A stretch of DNA of 64,000 bases from Pseudomonas abietaniphila (GCF_039697315.1 NZ_CP155619.1:1178001-1242000); one strand, 5' to 3'. Positions 1 through 8,684 are shown, counted from the stretch's first letter. Program-made: numbers and translations. Notes: generated by a model not told the origin, from the letters alone.

Positions 1-1
1 C

Positions 2-679
2 GTCGTCGCCGTCTGGCGTCACGATCAGGGCCCTTATAAATTCCACGGGCTGCTGATCATTTATGCACTGCTGCCGCCGATTGTCGTGTTCGCCATTTCC
101 TGGATCACGCCCTTGCTGGTGGAGCGCTATTTGATGTTCTCGGCCTTGGGTTTGCCGATCATCCTGGCCGTCGCCATTGATCGCATTGCCGAGCGTTTTC
201 GCACCGCAGCGGTATTCGCAGTGGCGCTGCTCCTGACACTGGAGCTCACGGGATTGAGCAACGACTATCGGACGGACCCGGAACAGTTCGACGACCTGGT
301 CAACTACGTCAATGAGCACTACGTCGCGGGCGACCGCATCGTGGTCAGCGATATGTTCTGGTACCTGAGCTACCGGTATTACAACAAGACCCCGACCGTT
401 CCCCTGCTCTACACGCCTGACAAACCCGACGGTACGTCAGGAAGGCCAAATGCCTACGGGTTCGGCACGCTGTTCACGGATTCCAGCAACGTCTATCTGG
501 ACAAGCTTCAGGCGCTGGAAAGCGGACCTGCCCGAGTCTGGTTGATCAGCAACAAAGCACCACCGGACGACTTCACGTCGATACCGGCCAGCTGGGTGAA
601 CGTGAGCACATTGACGATCGAAGACACGCAGTTGCGGCTCTACGAGGTCCCCGATGCAGCTCACGCAAAACACCCCTGA
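2..679 (+). CDS. GT39-like membrane glycosyltransferase, C-terminal part (5' end outside window)
   Basis: The reading frame is open from base 2, so the gene begins before the window; 225 residues are visible. The first ~75 residues hold two or three hydrophobic segments, with an ITPLLVERYLMF stretch. That resembles the P-x(n)-RYL signature in the last membrane helices of the dolichyl-phosphate-mannose mannosyltransferase/ArnT superfamily (GT39). The remaining ~140 residues are soluble and probably periplasmic. GT39 enzymes move sugars from polyprenyl-phosphate donors to lipid or protein acceptors at the outer face of the inner membrane. The acceptor and the catalytic first loop lie outside the window, so the substrate cannot be named. 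The next gene converges on it with 17 bases between the stops. Membrane protein is certain; GT39 is likely. Confidence 0.6.
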   Translation, partial: VVAVWRHDQGPYKFHGLLIIYALLPPIVVFAISWITPLLVERYLMFSALGLPIILAVAIDRIAERFRTAAVFAVALLLTLELTGLSNDYRTDPEQFDDLVNYVNEHYVAGDRIVVSDMFWYLSYRYYNKTPTVPLLYTPDKPDGTSGRPNAYGFGTLFTDSSNVYLDKLQALESGPARVWLISNKAPPDDFTSIPASWVNVSTLTIEDTQLRLYEVPDAAHAKHP

Positions 680-696
680 CGCGCACACTCCGCCGA

Positions 697-1695
697 TCAA
701 GGATCGACTTGCGCCATCAGCTCCGGCACGGATTCATTGCGTTTGGCATATCGCTGCGCCAGCACCGCGCAGACCATCAGCTGGATCTGATGGAACAGCA
801 TCAGCGGCAGAATCAGCACGCCGATCGTGCTCCCCGCGAACAGCACCTGCGCCATCGGTACGCCAGTGGCCAGACTTTTCTTCGAACCGCAGAACAGAAT
901 GGTGATGCGGTCTTCGATATTGAAACCGAACAGCTTGCCCAGCAACGTAGACGCCAGCAGCACCAGGCCCAGCAGGACGCAGCAAACCACGACCAGACCA
1001 CCGAGATCCCAGAGCGGAATCTTGTGCCAGATGCCTTCGTTCACGGCTTCGCTGAACGCGCCGTACACCACCAACAGAATCGAACCCTGATCCACGAACT
1101 TCAGCCAGTTTTTGTTGCGGCCGACCCAGGCGCCGATCCAGCGGCGCATGATCTGACCGGCCACGAACGGCAACAAGAGTTGCACGCTGATTTTCACGAT
1201 GGCATCGACCGTCGAACTGCCCTCGCCGTGTACGTTCAACAGCAGGGTCACCAGCAACGGTGTCAGGAAGATGCCGAACAGACTCGACGCGGCGGCGCTG
1301 CAGATCGCCGCCGGAATATTGCCGCGTGCCAGTGAGGTGAAGGCAATGGCCGACTGCACCGTGGCGGGCAACGCGCACAGATAAAGGACACCCATATAGA
1401 GGTCTTTGCCGATCAGCGGAGACAGCACTGGCTTGAGCGCCAGCCCGATCAGCGGAAACGCCACAAACGTCAGACCGAACACCAACAGGTGCAACCGCCA
1501 ATGCCCGGCGCCCGCAATGATCGACTCACGAGACAGCTTGGCGCCGTGCAGAAAGAACAGCAGCGCAATCGCGATATTGGTCAACCAGCCAAACCCTACG
1601 GCGACCTGACCGCTGGCGGGAAGAAGACTGGCAATGATCACCACCGTGACCAGCGCCAGGGTGAAGTTGTCGGGGAGGAAGCGAGGACGAGTCAT
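697..1695 (-). CDS. bile acid:sodium symporter family protein (SBF-like)
   Basis: A 332-residue, almost wholly hydrophobic protein with about nine or ten membrane segments. It fits the SBF-like branch (YfeH type) of the BASS transporter superfamily: an N-terminal LPPASGQ-like helix start, FLHGAKLSRE near residue 50, and the CALPATVQSAIAFTSLARGN region typical of the crossover helices. BASS proteins are secondary carriers of organic anions in the inner membrane; the bacterial substrate of this subgroup is mostly unknown. I chose the ATG at 1695 rather than an upstream in-frame start, because the extra 18 residues are polar and unlike the family N-terminus. It stands alone between a convergent gene and a minus-strand neighbour 200 bases upstream. 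Confidence 0.88.
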   Translation of the reverse strand: MTRPRFLPDNFTLALVTVVIIASLLPASGQVAVGFGWLTNIAIALLFFLHGAKLSRESIIAGAGHWRLHLLVFGLTFVAFPLIGLALKPVLSPLIGKDLYMGVLYLCALPATVQSAIAFTSLARGNIPAAICSAAASSLFGIFLTPLLVTLLLNVHGEGSSTVDAIVKISVQLLLPFVAGQIMRRWIGAWVGRNKNWLKFVDQGSILLVVYGAFSEAVNEGIWHKIPLWDLGGLVVVCCVLLGLVLLASTLLGKLFGFNIEDRITILFCGSKKSLATGVPMAQVLFAGSTIGVLILPLMLFHQIQLMVCAVLAQRYAKRNESVPELMAQVDP

Positions 1696-1895
1696 GTGAA
1701 ATATCCGGATATACCTGGGACAGGGTTGTGACTCTACGCCTGTGGACAAGGACCGGCTAACGCCAATAAGCCGATGAATAGCGCTTAAAGGACAGACTTC
1801 TGTCGATGAAACGTTTTTTTTGTTAAAGCGGGCAATGCGCAGCGCGACCGGGCGCGCTGCCTCAGGTATTCATCCGGACGTCGAGAACGACGTGA

Positions 1896-2138
1896 TCAGG
1901 ACAATCCGCCTTCGATCACCCGCAGCACGGTGACTCGTCGCTGCCCCTGATTGTCCGCAATGTGCTGACTCAGCGACGCCTGCCACTGATGGATGTCGCT
2001 GCGTCTGGCATCCGTCATCAATGCGTCCCAGCCCGCCGAATCCTGCGCTGCGACTTCCTCAGCCGACACTCGAGTAACACGTTCACGCTTCAACAGGTTT
2101 GCTGCAATTTCCGAGAGGGTACTCAAGGTGGACTCCAT
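1896..2138 (-). CDS. small conserved-looking protein of unknown function
   Basis: An 80-residue acidic protein beginning METS-like (MESTLSTLSEIAANLL). It is predicted to be mainly helical, with no signal peptide, membrane segment or cysteine. An in-frame ATG seven codons upstream (2159) is possible, but neither start has a strong ribosome binding site. The even amphipathic pattern and codon use like the surrounding genes suggest a real gene rather than a chance frame. I do not recognise a family. It is flanked by a divergent-looking 185-base gap and the diguanylate cyclase gene on the same strand. Confidence 0.5.
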   Translation of the reverse strand: MESTLSTLSEIAANLLKRERVTRVSAEEVAAQDSAGWDALMTDARRSDIHQWQASLSQHIADNQGQRRVTVLRVIEGGLS

Positions 2139-2323
2139 GGCACGCTCATCTGGGAGCATGCCGATACATGGCGGCGGGGATGGGTGCGAGGTGTCAGAAC
2201 GCCAATTTTCAGTTGTTGCGACAACCTGCAGCGAGGTCGTAGCAATGTTCAGACCAAGGGCATGCGCCCAACGTGACCCTTGATCTGAATGTTCAGCAGA
2301 CCGGGCGGAAGAGACGATCTGTA

Positions 2324-3499
2324 TCAGGAACGCGTGGTTTCATTGCCCGCCACCCTGCGATCAACGAGACGAATGCGGTCGCGCCCCGCCCGCTTGGACT
2401 CATACAGCGCGGCGTCGCCTTGTTCGATCAAGGCTGCAAGGCTCGCCGGTGGTTGGTCGAACAGGCTGGCGCCGATGCTCAACGTGACGGCTTCGGGCGT
2501 CTCGAAGGTCTGCGCCGCCGTGCGGTTAAACTGTTCGCGCAGAGCGCTTGCCAGCGCCTCGATTCCCTCGCACGACGCCCCGCGCAGCAATAGGACGAAC
2601 TCATCGCCGCCCAATCGCGCGGCAAGCGCACCCTCGGGCAAGGTAGAGCGAATCAATTCGCTCAGCGCTACCAGCAAGCGGTCGCCTGCGGTATGCCCGA
2701 ACAGATCGTTGACCGACTTGAAATTATCGATATCAATCAACAGCAAGGCACCCGGCCGCTCGGCAGTGACGTCTTCGAGCACACGCGGCGCCCGGACTTC
2801 CAGCGCCCGCCGGTTGTACAGCGCCGTCAACGGATCGCGCGCGGCCAACCGCTCGATCCGCTTTTCGCGGCGATAGCGCTCGGACCCGGTCATTGCCAGC
2901 GCAATGAACATGATCGCCATCGCGCCTTCAACCAGAGAAACCTGGATGATCTCGCCACGAAACGCCGCGAGGTCAATCAGCGTCCCCGGCATCACGGCGA
3001 TCAGCGCCTTGGCGAGATAGAACGCACCGTGAAACAGCAGCACGTAACGCAACTGCCCTGCCCCGACGCTCAACGACGTGCCGTGCGGACGCAGCAGCGA
3101 ACTGGCTTTTAACATCAACACGCTCACCAGCACCGAGTTGCTGGCCAGCATCACCTTCGACCACCATGGCTCATTGGGCAACAGCAGCATGCCCGCCCAG
3201 ATCACGAAGATCAGGTACCAGCCTCGGGACAGCCTCGACGCCGTAAAGCGCGCGACCCCCAGCAGGAACAGCCAGTGAGCCGCCACCAGCAAGCCGTTGG
3301 CGAACCAGATACCGATCAACAAAATGCCGCTGCTGCGCAGCAACGCCAGCGTCGAACCGATCGTAATCGTGGCAAACCCCGCGCTCCAGAACAGCAGCGA
3401 CGCCTCACGCACATGCCGCCACTCAATGGCCAAGTACAGCGCAGCGGCCGCGGCGAGGGCGATCGAAAGGGTCAACATAGTCGTGGGGTCGAGCGCCAT
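2324..3499 (-). CDS. membrane-bound diguanylate cyclase (GGDEF)
   Basis: 391 residues. Residues 8-205 hold six or seven hydrophobic helices of a MASE-like sensor region; residues ~215-380 form a GGDEF domain. The domain opens with RDPLTALYNRR (221-231), carries the metal-binding Asp in IDIDNF (255-260) and has an intact GGDEF signature at 297-301, so it should make cyclic di-GMP from two GTP. The position of the product-inhibition I-site (RxxD, five residues before GG) reads PEGA here, so feedback inhibition by c-di-GMP is probably absent. There is no EAL domain. It is monocistronic on the minus strand. The signal sensed by the membrane part is unknown. Confidence 0.93.
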   Translation of the reverse strand: MALDPTTMLTLSIALAAAAALYLAIEWRHVREASLLFWSAGFATITIGSTLALLRSSGILLIGIWFANGLLVAAHWLFLLGVARFTASRLSRGWYLIFVIWAGMLLLPNEPWWSKVMLASNSVLVSVLMLKASSLLRPHGTSLSVGAGQLRYVLLFHGAFYLAKALIAVMPGTLIDLAAFRGEIIQVSLVEGAMAIMFIALAMTGSERYRREKRIERLAARDPLTALYNRRALEVRAPRVLEDVTAERPGALLLIDIDNFKSVNDLFGHTAGDRLLVALSELIRSTLPEGALAARLGGDEFVLLLRGASCEGIEALASALREQFNRTAAQTFETPEAVTLSIGASLFDQPPASLAALIEQGDAALYESKRAGRDRIRLVDRRVAGNETTRS

Positions 3500-3740
3500 A
3501 TACTGCCTACTGCATGAACGGGTCTGGTGTGCGGCGCCAATTGTAAGCGGCTGAAGTGCTTATTTCGGAAGGAAATGGCGTGGCTTGATGTCGCAATGAT
3601 AGCAACAATCCACGCGCCGCCATATTTACTCCCCGCCCTTTAAACACTATATGTGACGAAGTGACATCGACACCGGGGGAGCACCCTGGACGATTGCCTG
3701 AACATCGTCGCGACAGCATCGTCGCGTCCCGGGAGGTTGA

Positions 3741-4022
3741 GTGAGTCTGGACACCACAGTATCGGAAGAAGCCGGGTCACCGCCCCAAGACGGCTGGTTC
3801 TCCAGCGAACACCGCGCGCGGATCGATGAGCTGATCGCCAAACTGCAAACCAGCGACACCCGGGAAAGCGTCTCGCGCTATCACGCGATGGCTGAAGGGT
3901 ATCTGCTGGGGTTGCTGGACTGTTATCACGCCAGCACCGAGCACCATGATGCGGTGAGGCAGTATTTGCACAACCAGGCTATTGCGAGGTTGAAGGTGGT
4001 GAAGGCGAAGGCACGGCGATAA
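3741..4022 (+). CDS. small hypothetical protein, GTG start
   Basis: 93 residues from a GTG at 3741. The start is supported by GGGAGG at 3730-3735, five bases upstream. The protein is soluble and helical with a central LIAKLQTSDTRESVSRYHAMAEGYLLGLLD segment and a basic tail (KVVKAKARR). No signal peptide or known motif is visible. The good ribosome binding site and the composition make it a likely real gene; function unknown. It lies between the divergent diguanylate cyclase and the tRNA-Ser gene. Confidence 0.6.
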   Translation: MSLDTTVSEEAGSPPQDGWFSSEHRARIDELIAKLQTSDTRESVSRYHAMAEGYLLGLLDCYHASTEHHDAVRQYLHNQAIARLKVVKAKARR

Positions 4023-4100
4023 CTGAATGGCGGGATAGGGGTTTCTTCGACGGGGCGATGGGCGACGCTCATTGACCCAAAACCCGAATCCCAGAAACGA

Positions 4101-4126
4101 CAAAGCCCTGAATAATCAGGGCTTTG
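4101..4126 (-). terminator. terminator-like hairpin downstream of tRNA-Ser
   Basis: A perfect 10-base inverted repeat (4101-4110 and 4117-4126) around a six-base loop. It lies 12 bases past the 3' end of the minus-strand tRNA gene and is followed on that strand by a short T-rich stretch. It probably ends the tRNA transcript, and it may also stop transcription from the small plus-strand gene upstream. Confidence 0.7.
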
Positions 4127-4138
4127 CGGTACAGAATA

Positions 4139-4226
4139 TGGCGGAGGCGCAGAGATTCGAACTCAGGGACCTGTTACAGTCGGCAGTTTTCAAGACTGCT
4201 GCCTTAAACCACTCGGCCACACCTCC
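4139..4226 (-). tRNA. tRNA-Ser (anticodon UGA)
   Basis: Read on the minus strand, an 88-base cloverleaf begins GGAGGTG and ends CGCCTCC-G-CCA, so the CCA end is encoded. The seven-base acceptor stem pairs fully, with one G-U. The anticodon loop reads CT-TGA-AA between pairing arms, giving UGA for serine UCA/UCG codons. A long variable arm precedes the T arm (GTTCGAATC), as expected of a class II serine tRNA. No integrase or repeated 3' end is seen nearby, so it is not serving as a visible attachment site here. Confidence 0.97.
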
Positions 4227-4361
4227 AATTGCGTTGCGGGCGCCATAATACCGTAATGAAACAAGCTGTCAAACTCTCTGACTCGCGTGTCCTCACGGCT
4301 CTGTTATGATCTTTGCAACTTGAGATTTCAAACGACTCATTTCACCATCAGGAGTAGCGCC

Positions 4362-5036
4362 ATGCGCGAACAGGATTACGCAGTCAACAACCGCGTGCAG
4401 GTCGAGCAGCTAGAGGTTAGCCGCGTCCTGCGCAACACATACGGCCTTCTGGCCCTCACTTTGGCTTTCAGCGGCATCATGGCGTTCGTCGCGCAGCAGA
4501 TGCATGTGCGCTACCCGAACGTTTTCGTGGTGCTGATCGGCTTCTACGGTCTGTTCTTCCTCACCAACAAACTGCGCGATTCGGCGTGGGGTCTGGTGTC
4601 GGCGTTCGCGCTGACCGGTTTCATGGGGTTCATCCTCGGCCCGATCCTTAACCGTTATCTGGGCATGCAGGGCGGCGCTGAAGTGGTTTCGTCGGCGTTT
4701 GCAATGACGGCACTGGTGTTCGGTGGCCTGTCGGCGTACGTGCTGATCACCCGCAAGGACATGAGCTTCCTGGGTGGCTTCATCACCGCAGGCTTCTTCG
4801 TGTTGCTGGGCGCGGTGCTGGCGAGCATGTTCTTCCAGATCAGCGGCCTGCAACTGGCGATCAGCGCAGGTTTCGTCCTGTTCTCGTCGGTGTGCATCCT
4901 GTTCCAGACCAGCGCCATCATTCAGGGCGGTGAGCGCAACTACATCATGGCGACCATCAGCCTGTATGTATCGATCTACAACCTGTTCATCAGCCTGTTG
5001 CAGATCTTCGGCATCATGGGCAGCAGCAAAGACTGA
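4362..5036 (+). CDS. yccA: Bax inhibitor-1/YccA family membrane protein
   Basis: 224 residues with seven hydrophobic segments after a short polar N-terminus, the layout of the BI-1/YccA family (E. coli YccA is 219 aa). YccA is an inner-membrane protein that is both a substrate and a modulator of the FtsH-HflKC protease and protects SecY from degradation when the translocon jams. The ATG at 4362 is chosen because AGGAG lies at 4350-4354; the longer in-frame start would add 25 residues with no family support. It is followed by a strong terminator and then the tus operon, as in other Pseudomonas. Confidence 0.93.
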   Translation: MREQDYAVNNRVQVEQLEVSRVLRNTYGLLALTLAFSGIMAFVAQQMHVRYPNVFVVLIGFYGLFFLTNKLRDSAWGLVSAFALTGFMGFILGPILNRYLGMQGGAEVVSSAFAMTALVFGGLSAYVLITRKDMSFLGGFITAGFFVLLGAVLASMFFQISGLQLAISAGFVLFSSVCILFQTSAIIQGGERNYIMATISLYVSIYNLFISLLQIFGIMGSSKD

Positions 5037-5054
5037 TTTACAGTCTGCCTTAAC

Positions 5055-5080
5055 AAAAAGCCCGCTTCGGCGGGCTTTTT
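5055..5080 (+). terminator. rho-independent terminator after yccA
   Basis: An 11-base perfect stem (5055-5065 with 5070-5080) closed by a TTCG tetraloop and ending in five Ts. It starts 18 bases past the yccA stop codon. Confidence 0.93.
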
Positions 5081-5151
5081 GCTGTCTGGTGTTCTTGAAT
5101 TCTTTATCATTGCCTCCATTCACCTTTGCCCGTCCGTTGACCGAGCCGCCC

Positions 5152-5544
5152 ATGAAGTTCGCCATTGCCCTGTATTCTCCCGCCCACGCGCCCTCCTCGC
5201 GCCGAGCCTTGCTGTTCGCGCAGGCCGCATTGGCTGGCGGGCATGAGATCGTGCGGTTGTTCTTCTACCAAGACGGCGTGCACAGCGTCTCCTCCAACGT
5301 CGTTACGCCGCAAGATGAGCTGGACGTGCCCGCGCAGTGGCGCGATTTCGTCACCCAGCACCAACTCGACGGCGTGGTGTGCATCGCAGCCGGCCTGCGC
5401 AGGGGCGTTCTGAATACACAAGAGGCCGAGCGTTACTCACGCCCCGCTGCCAACCTGGCAGAACCGTGGGACTTGTCCGGTCTTGGGCAGTTGCATGACG
5501 CTGTCCAGGCCGCTGACCGCTTGATCTGCTTCGGAGGGCCTTGA
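5152..5544 (+). CDS. tusD: sulfurtransferase TusD
   Basis: 130 residues of the DsrE/DsrF fold. In the tRNA 2-thiolation relay the TusBCD hexamer accepts persulfide sulfur from TusA and passes it to TusE. The acceptor cysteine is C77 in the VVCIAAGLRRG stretch, which matches the family's active site (E. coli TusD C78). It is the first gene of tusD-tusC-tusB-tusE-ybiB-like, with one base before tusC. The start at 5152 gives the usual family N-terminus MKFAIALYSP. Confidence 0.96.
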   Translation: MKFAIALYSPAHAPSSRRALLFAQAALAGGHEIVRLFFYQDGVHSVSSNVVTPQDELDVPAQWRDFVTQHQLDGVVCIAAGLRRGVLNTQEAERYSRPAANLAEPWDLSGLGQLHDAVQAADRLICFGGP

Positions 5545-5545
5545 T

Positions 5546-5908
5546 ATGCCGAAATCATTGCTGATCATCAGCCGCCAGTCACCGTGGTCCGGTCCGAGCG
5601 CGCGTGAAGCGCTGGACATCGCCCTGGCGGGCGGCGCGTTTGATTTACCGTTGGGCATGCTGTTCATGGACGACGGCGTACTGCAGTTGATGCCGTCGCA
5701 GCGTGCCAGCGCGTTGCAGCAGAAGGACATCACCGCCAACCTTCAGGCGCTGTCGATGTTCGGTGTCGACGATCTGTTTGCCTGTCATACCAGCCTCGCA
5801 GAGCGCGGCCTGTCGCCGACCGAACTGAGCGTCGAACCGCTGCAGGTCCTGCGCGATCAGGACATCGCTGCGCTCATTGACCGTTATGACCAAGTGATCA
5901 CGATCTGA
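5546..5908 (+). CDS. tusC: sulfurtransferase complex subunit TusC
   Basis: 120 residues, DsrE-like fold, with the family opening MPKSLLIISRQSPWSG and a GMLFMDDGVLQL core. TusC is a non-catalytic structural partner of TusD and TusB in the cytoplasmic heterohexamer of the sulfur relay. It starts one base after the tusD stop and its own stop overlaps the tusB start by one base, so translation is coupled. Confidence 0.95.
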   Translation: MPKSLLIISRQSPWSGPSAREALDIALAGGAFDLPLGMLFMDDGVLQLMPSQRASALQQKDITANLQALSMFGVDDLFACHTSLAERGLSPTELSVEPLQVLRDQDIAALIDRYDQVITI

Positions 5909-6207
5909 TGTCGACCTTGCATGTGTTATCTCATTCTCCGTTCGCCGACTCGCGTTTGAGCAGTTGCCTGCGCGTGCTCGGCAGCCACGACGCGATCTTG
6001 TTGTGCGGCGACGCCACGTACGCGCTCACGCCGTCCACGACGGCGCGTCAGACGCTCGACGCGAAAGTCGGAAGCTTGGCGCTGTTCGTGCTCGATGAAG
6101 ACGCCAAAGCGCGCAATCTGACCCTTCCCGACTGGGTCAAAAGCGTCGATTATCCTGAGTTCGTCGCGCTGTCCGTTCAGTACGACAAGGTGAACACCTG
6201 GCTATGA
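5908..6207 (+). CDS. tusB: sulfurtransferase complex subunit TusB
   Basis: 99 residues, close to the usual ~95. The N-terminal MSTLHVLSHSPF and the LLCGDATYAL segment are typical of TusB/DsrH, the third subunit of the TusBCD complex. It overlaps tusC by one base and tusE by four bases (ATGA), which is strong evidence for a single translationally coupled operon. Confidence 0.95.
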   Translation: MSTLHVLSHSPFADSRLSSCLRVLGSHDAILLCGDATYALTPSTTARQTLDAKVGSLALFVLDEDAKARNLTLPDWVKSVDYPEFVALSVQYDKVNTWL

Positions 6208-6539
6208 AGCAACTCATTGTCGAGGGGCGCACCCTGGTGCTGGACAAGGACGGTTACCTTGAGGACCTTCACGACTGGTCGAACGCCGTGGCTGAGGCCT
6301 TGGCTCTTGAAGAAGACCTCGTGCTGACGCCCGATCACTGGGAAATCCTCGAACTGCTGCGCGCCTTTTATGCCGAGTTCCAGCTGTCACCGGCCACACG
6401 CCCGCTGGTGAAGTACACCGCACTGAAGCTGGGCGCGGAAAAAGGCAACAGCCTGCACCTCAACCGCCTGTTCAATGGCACTCCCGCCAAACTTGCCGCC
6501 AAGCTGGCGGGCCTGCCAAAGCCGACCAATTGCTTATGA
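6204..6539 (+). CDS. tusE: TusE/DsrC family sulfur carrier
   Basis: 111 residues. The protein ends KPTNCL, so the invariant penultimate cysteine (C110) that carries the persulfide on the swinging C-terminal arm is present. TusE takes sulfur from TusD and hands it to MnmA, whose gene is in this window at 26.7 kb. The second DsrC cysteine used in sulfite-reducing bacteria is absent, as expected for the tRNA-modification branch. It overlaps tusB by four bases and the next gene by four. Confidence 0.96.
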   Translation: MKQLIVEGRTLVLDKDGYLEDLHDWSNAVAEALALEEDLVLTPDHWEILELLRAFYAEFQLSPATRPLVKYTALKLGAEKGNSLHLNRLFNGTPAKLAAKLAGLPKPTNCL

Positions 6540-7537
6540 CCGATTTCGCCCCCCTCGTCACCGAAACGCCTGCCGAACACCCGTTTGCCCCCTTCGTGCG
6601 CATCCTGGGCAAGGGAAAGCGCGGCGCACGCAACATGACCCGCGAAGAAGCGCGGGAAGCCATGGGCATGGTGCTCGACGAAAAGGTCGAAGACACCCAA
6701 TTGGGCGCCTTCCTGATGCTGCTGCGACACAAGGAAGAGAGTGCCGAGGAACTGGCGGGCTTCACCGAGGCCGTTCGCGAACGCCTGACCGCCCCGCCAA
6801 TAACGGTCGACATTGACTGGCCGACCTATGCAGGCAAAAAGCGTCACTTGCCGTGGTATCTGCTGGCGGCCAAGTGCCTGGCGCAAAACGGCGTCCGTGT
6901 GCTGCTTCACGGCGGCGGTGCACACACGGCGGGCCGTCTTTACAGCGAACAGCTACTGGAGCTGCTCGGTATTCCGCTCTGCCGCAGCTGGCAAGCGGTC
7001 GGCGAAGCGCTGGAACAACACAACATCGCCTTTATCCCGTTGGGTGACTGGGCGCCCCAATTGCAGCGCATGATAGACCTGCGCAACACCTTGGGCCTGC
7101 GCTCGCCTATTCACTCGTTGGCGCGAATCCTCAATCCGCTCGGCGCGCGCTGCGGTTTGCAAAGTATCTTCCATCCGGGTTATCAGTCCGTGCACCGCGA
7201 CGCCAGCAGCCTGCTCGGCGACCACGCGATCGTGATCAAGGGCGATGGCGGCGAAGTCGAGATCAATCCAGACACCATCAGCCACCTGTACGGCACCACC
7301 GATGGTCAACCCTGGGATGAGGAATGGCCCGCGTTGTCGGAGCGTCGCCACGTCAAGCCGGCCACCCTCGATCCACAGCAGCTCGTCGCTCTCTGGAGAG
7401 GCGAGGCTGAGGACAGCTACCCGCAACTCGCCCTCATCGCGACCATTGCCTTGGCCCTTCGCGGCCTCGGTATGCCGCGAACTGAAGCCTTCGAGCGTGC
7501 CGAGCAGTTCTGGGCGAACCGGAACCGATCGATTTAA
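6536..7537 (+). CDS. TrpD2/YbiB-like protein (anthranilate phosphoribosyltransferase fold)
   Basis: 333 residues with the TrpD-type organisation: an N-terminal helical domain with NMTREEAREAMGMVLD and a QLGAFLMLLRHK stretch, then a glycine-rich phosphoribosyl-transferase-like domain (VLLHGGGAHT at ~120). It fits the TrpD2/YbiB group. E. coli YbiB does not make phosphoribosyl anthranilate and binds nucleic acids; it is LexA-controlled there. The ATG at 6536 overlaps the tusE stop codon as ATGA, so it belongs to the sulfur-relay operon; an upstream TTG at 6530 is less likely. Function in this organism is not established. Confidence 0.85.
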   Translation: MTDFAPLVTETPAEHPFAPFVRILGKGKRGARNMTREEAREAMGMVLDEKVEDTQLGAFLMLLRHKEESAEELAGFTEAVRERLTAPPITVDIDWPTYAGKKRHLPWYLLAAKCLAQNGVRVLLHGGGAHTAGRLYSEQLLELLGIPLCRSWQAVGEALEQHNIAFIPLGDWAPQLQRMIDLRNTLGLRSPIHSLARILNPLGARCGLQSIFHPGYQSVHRDASSLLGDHAIVIKGDGGEVEINPDTISHLYGTTDGQPWDEEWPALSERRHVKPATLDPQQLVALWRGEAEDSYPQLALIATIALALRGLGMPRTEAFERAEQFWANRNRSI

Positions 7538-7633
7538 CCGATTATTACACCCCAGTCTTTGCGCTATTTCTTCGAACGATTGCCTTTAGACTGATCTCCA
7601 ACGTACATCAGTACACACTTTTTGGAGTCAGAC

Positions 7634-8635
7634 ATGGGCCTTCTCGTCGAAGGGCGCTGGCATGACCAGTGGTATGAAAGCAGCAAAGATGGGGCGTTTC
7701 AGCGTGAACAGGCCAAACGCCGTAATTGGGTCACCGCCGATGGTCGCCCAGGCCCGTCCGGCGAAGGCGGCTTCAAGGCCGAAGCCCGCCGTTACCATCT
7801 TTACGTATCACTGGCCTGCCCATGGGCGCACCGCACGCTGATCGTGCGCAAGCTCAAAGGCCTGGAAAGCCTGATCGACGTTTCCGTCGTCAGCTGGCTG
7901 ATGCGCGAAAACGGCTGGACCTTCGACAAACAGACTGGCTCCAGCGGCGATCCGCTCGACGGCCACACCTTCATGTATCAGCGCTATCTGGCCGACACGC
8001 CAGACTATACCGGCCGAGTCACGGTGCCCGTGCTGTGGGACAAGAAGCTGCAACGCATCGTGAGCAACGAGTCGTCTGAAATCATCCGCATGTTCAACTC
8101 GGCGTTTGACCATCTGACGGGCAATCACCTGGACCTCTACCCAGAGCCATTGCGTCCTGCTATCAACGAACTCAACGACCGCATTTACCCGGCCGTGAAC
8201 AACGGTGTGTATCGCGCAGGCTTCGCCACGTCGCAAGGCGCTTACGAAGAGGCGTTCGACGAGGTGTTTGCCGAACTCGACGCCCTGGAGAAGCTGCTGG
8301 GTGAGAAGCGTTACCTGGCGGGCGAGTACCTGACCGAAGCGGATGTGCGCCTGTTCACCACGCTGATACGGTTTGACGCGGTGTACCACGGTCACTTCAA
8401 GTGCAACCTGCGCCGCATCGCCGACTACCCGAACCTGAGCAACTGGCTACGCGAGATGTACCAACTGCCAGGCGTGGCCGACACCGTGGATTTCGTGCAC
8501 ATCAAGCACCACTACTACGCCAGCCACGCCACCATCAACCCGACGGGTGTGGTGCCGAAAGGTCCGGAGCAGGATTTCAGCAGGGAGCATGATCGTGAAC
8601 GTTTGAGCGGAAAAGGCATCCTGCAGAACGCGTGA
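7634..8635 (+). CDS. glutathionyl-hydroquinone reductase (Xi-class GST, YqjG type)
   Basis: 333 residues of the Xi class of glutathione transferases. The catalytic cysteine is C62 in the ACPWAHR motif, the hallmark of the class (Cys instead of Ser/Tyr). The N-terminal extension GRWHDQWY and the C-terminal NPTGVVPKGP stretch are also typical. These cytoplasmic enzymes reduce glutathionyl-hydroquinones back to hydroquinones with GSH. The ATG at 7634 has GGAG at 7624-7627; an in-frame TTG at 7622 would overlap that site. It appears monocistronic, ending before a REP-type hairpin. Confidence 0.93.
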   Translation: MGLLVEGRWHDQWYESSKDGAFQREQAKRRNWVTADGRPGPSGEGGFKAEARRYHLYVSLACPWAHRTLIVRKLKGLESLIDVSVVSWLMRENGWTFDKQTGSSGDPLDGHTFMYQRYLADTPDYTGRVTVPVLWDKKLQRIVSNESSEIIRMFNSAFDHLTGNHLDLYPEPLRPAINELNDRIYPAVNNGVYRAGFATSQGAYEEAFDEVFAELDALEKLLGEKRYLAGEYLTEADVRLFTTLIRFDAVYHGHFKCNLRRIADYPNLSNWLREMYQLPGVADTVDFVHIKHHYYASHATINPTGVVPKGPEQDFSREHDRERLSGKGILQNA

Positions 8636-8655
8636 AATAAGGGCAACAATCGTGT

Positions 8656-8684
8656 AGGAGCCGGCTCGCAACAAGCCGGCTCCT
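8656..8684. repeat. REP-like palindrome, possible bidirectional terminator
   Basis: An 11-base perfect inverted repeat (8656-8666 and 8674-8684) with the AGGAGCCGGCT core of Pseudomonas repetitive extragenic palindromes. It sits between the converging GST gene and cysG. Confidence 0.75.

Noticed and set aside
4139..4226. tRNA-Ser as integration site of a genomic island
   Set aside because: No integrase and no repeat of the tRNA 3' end; flanking genes are core.
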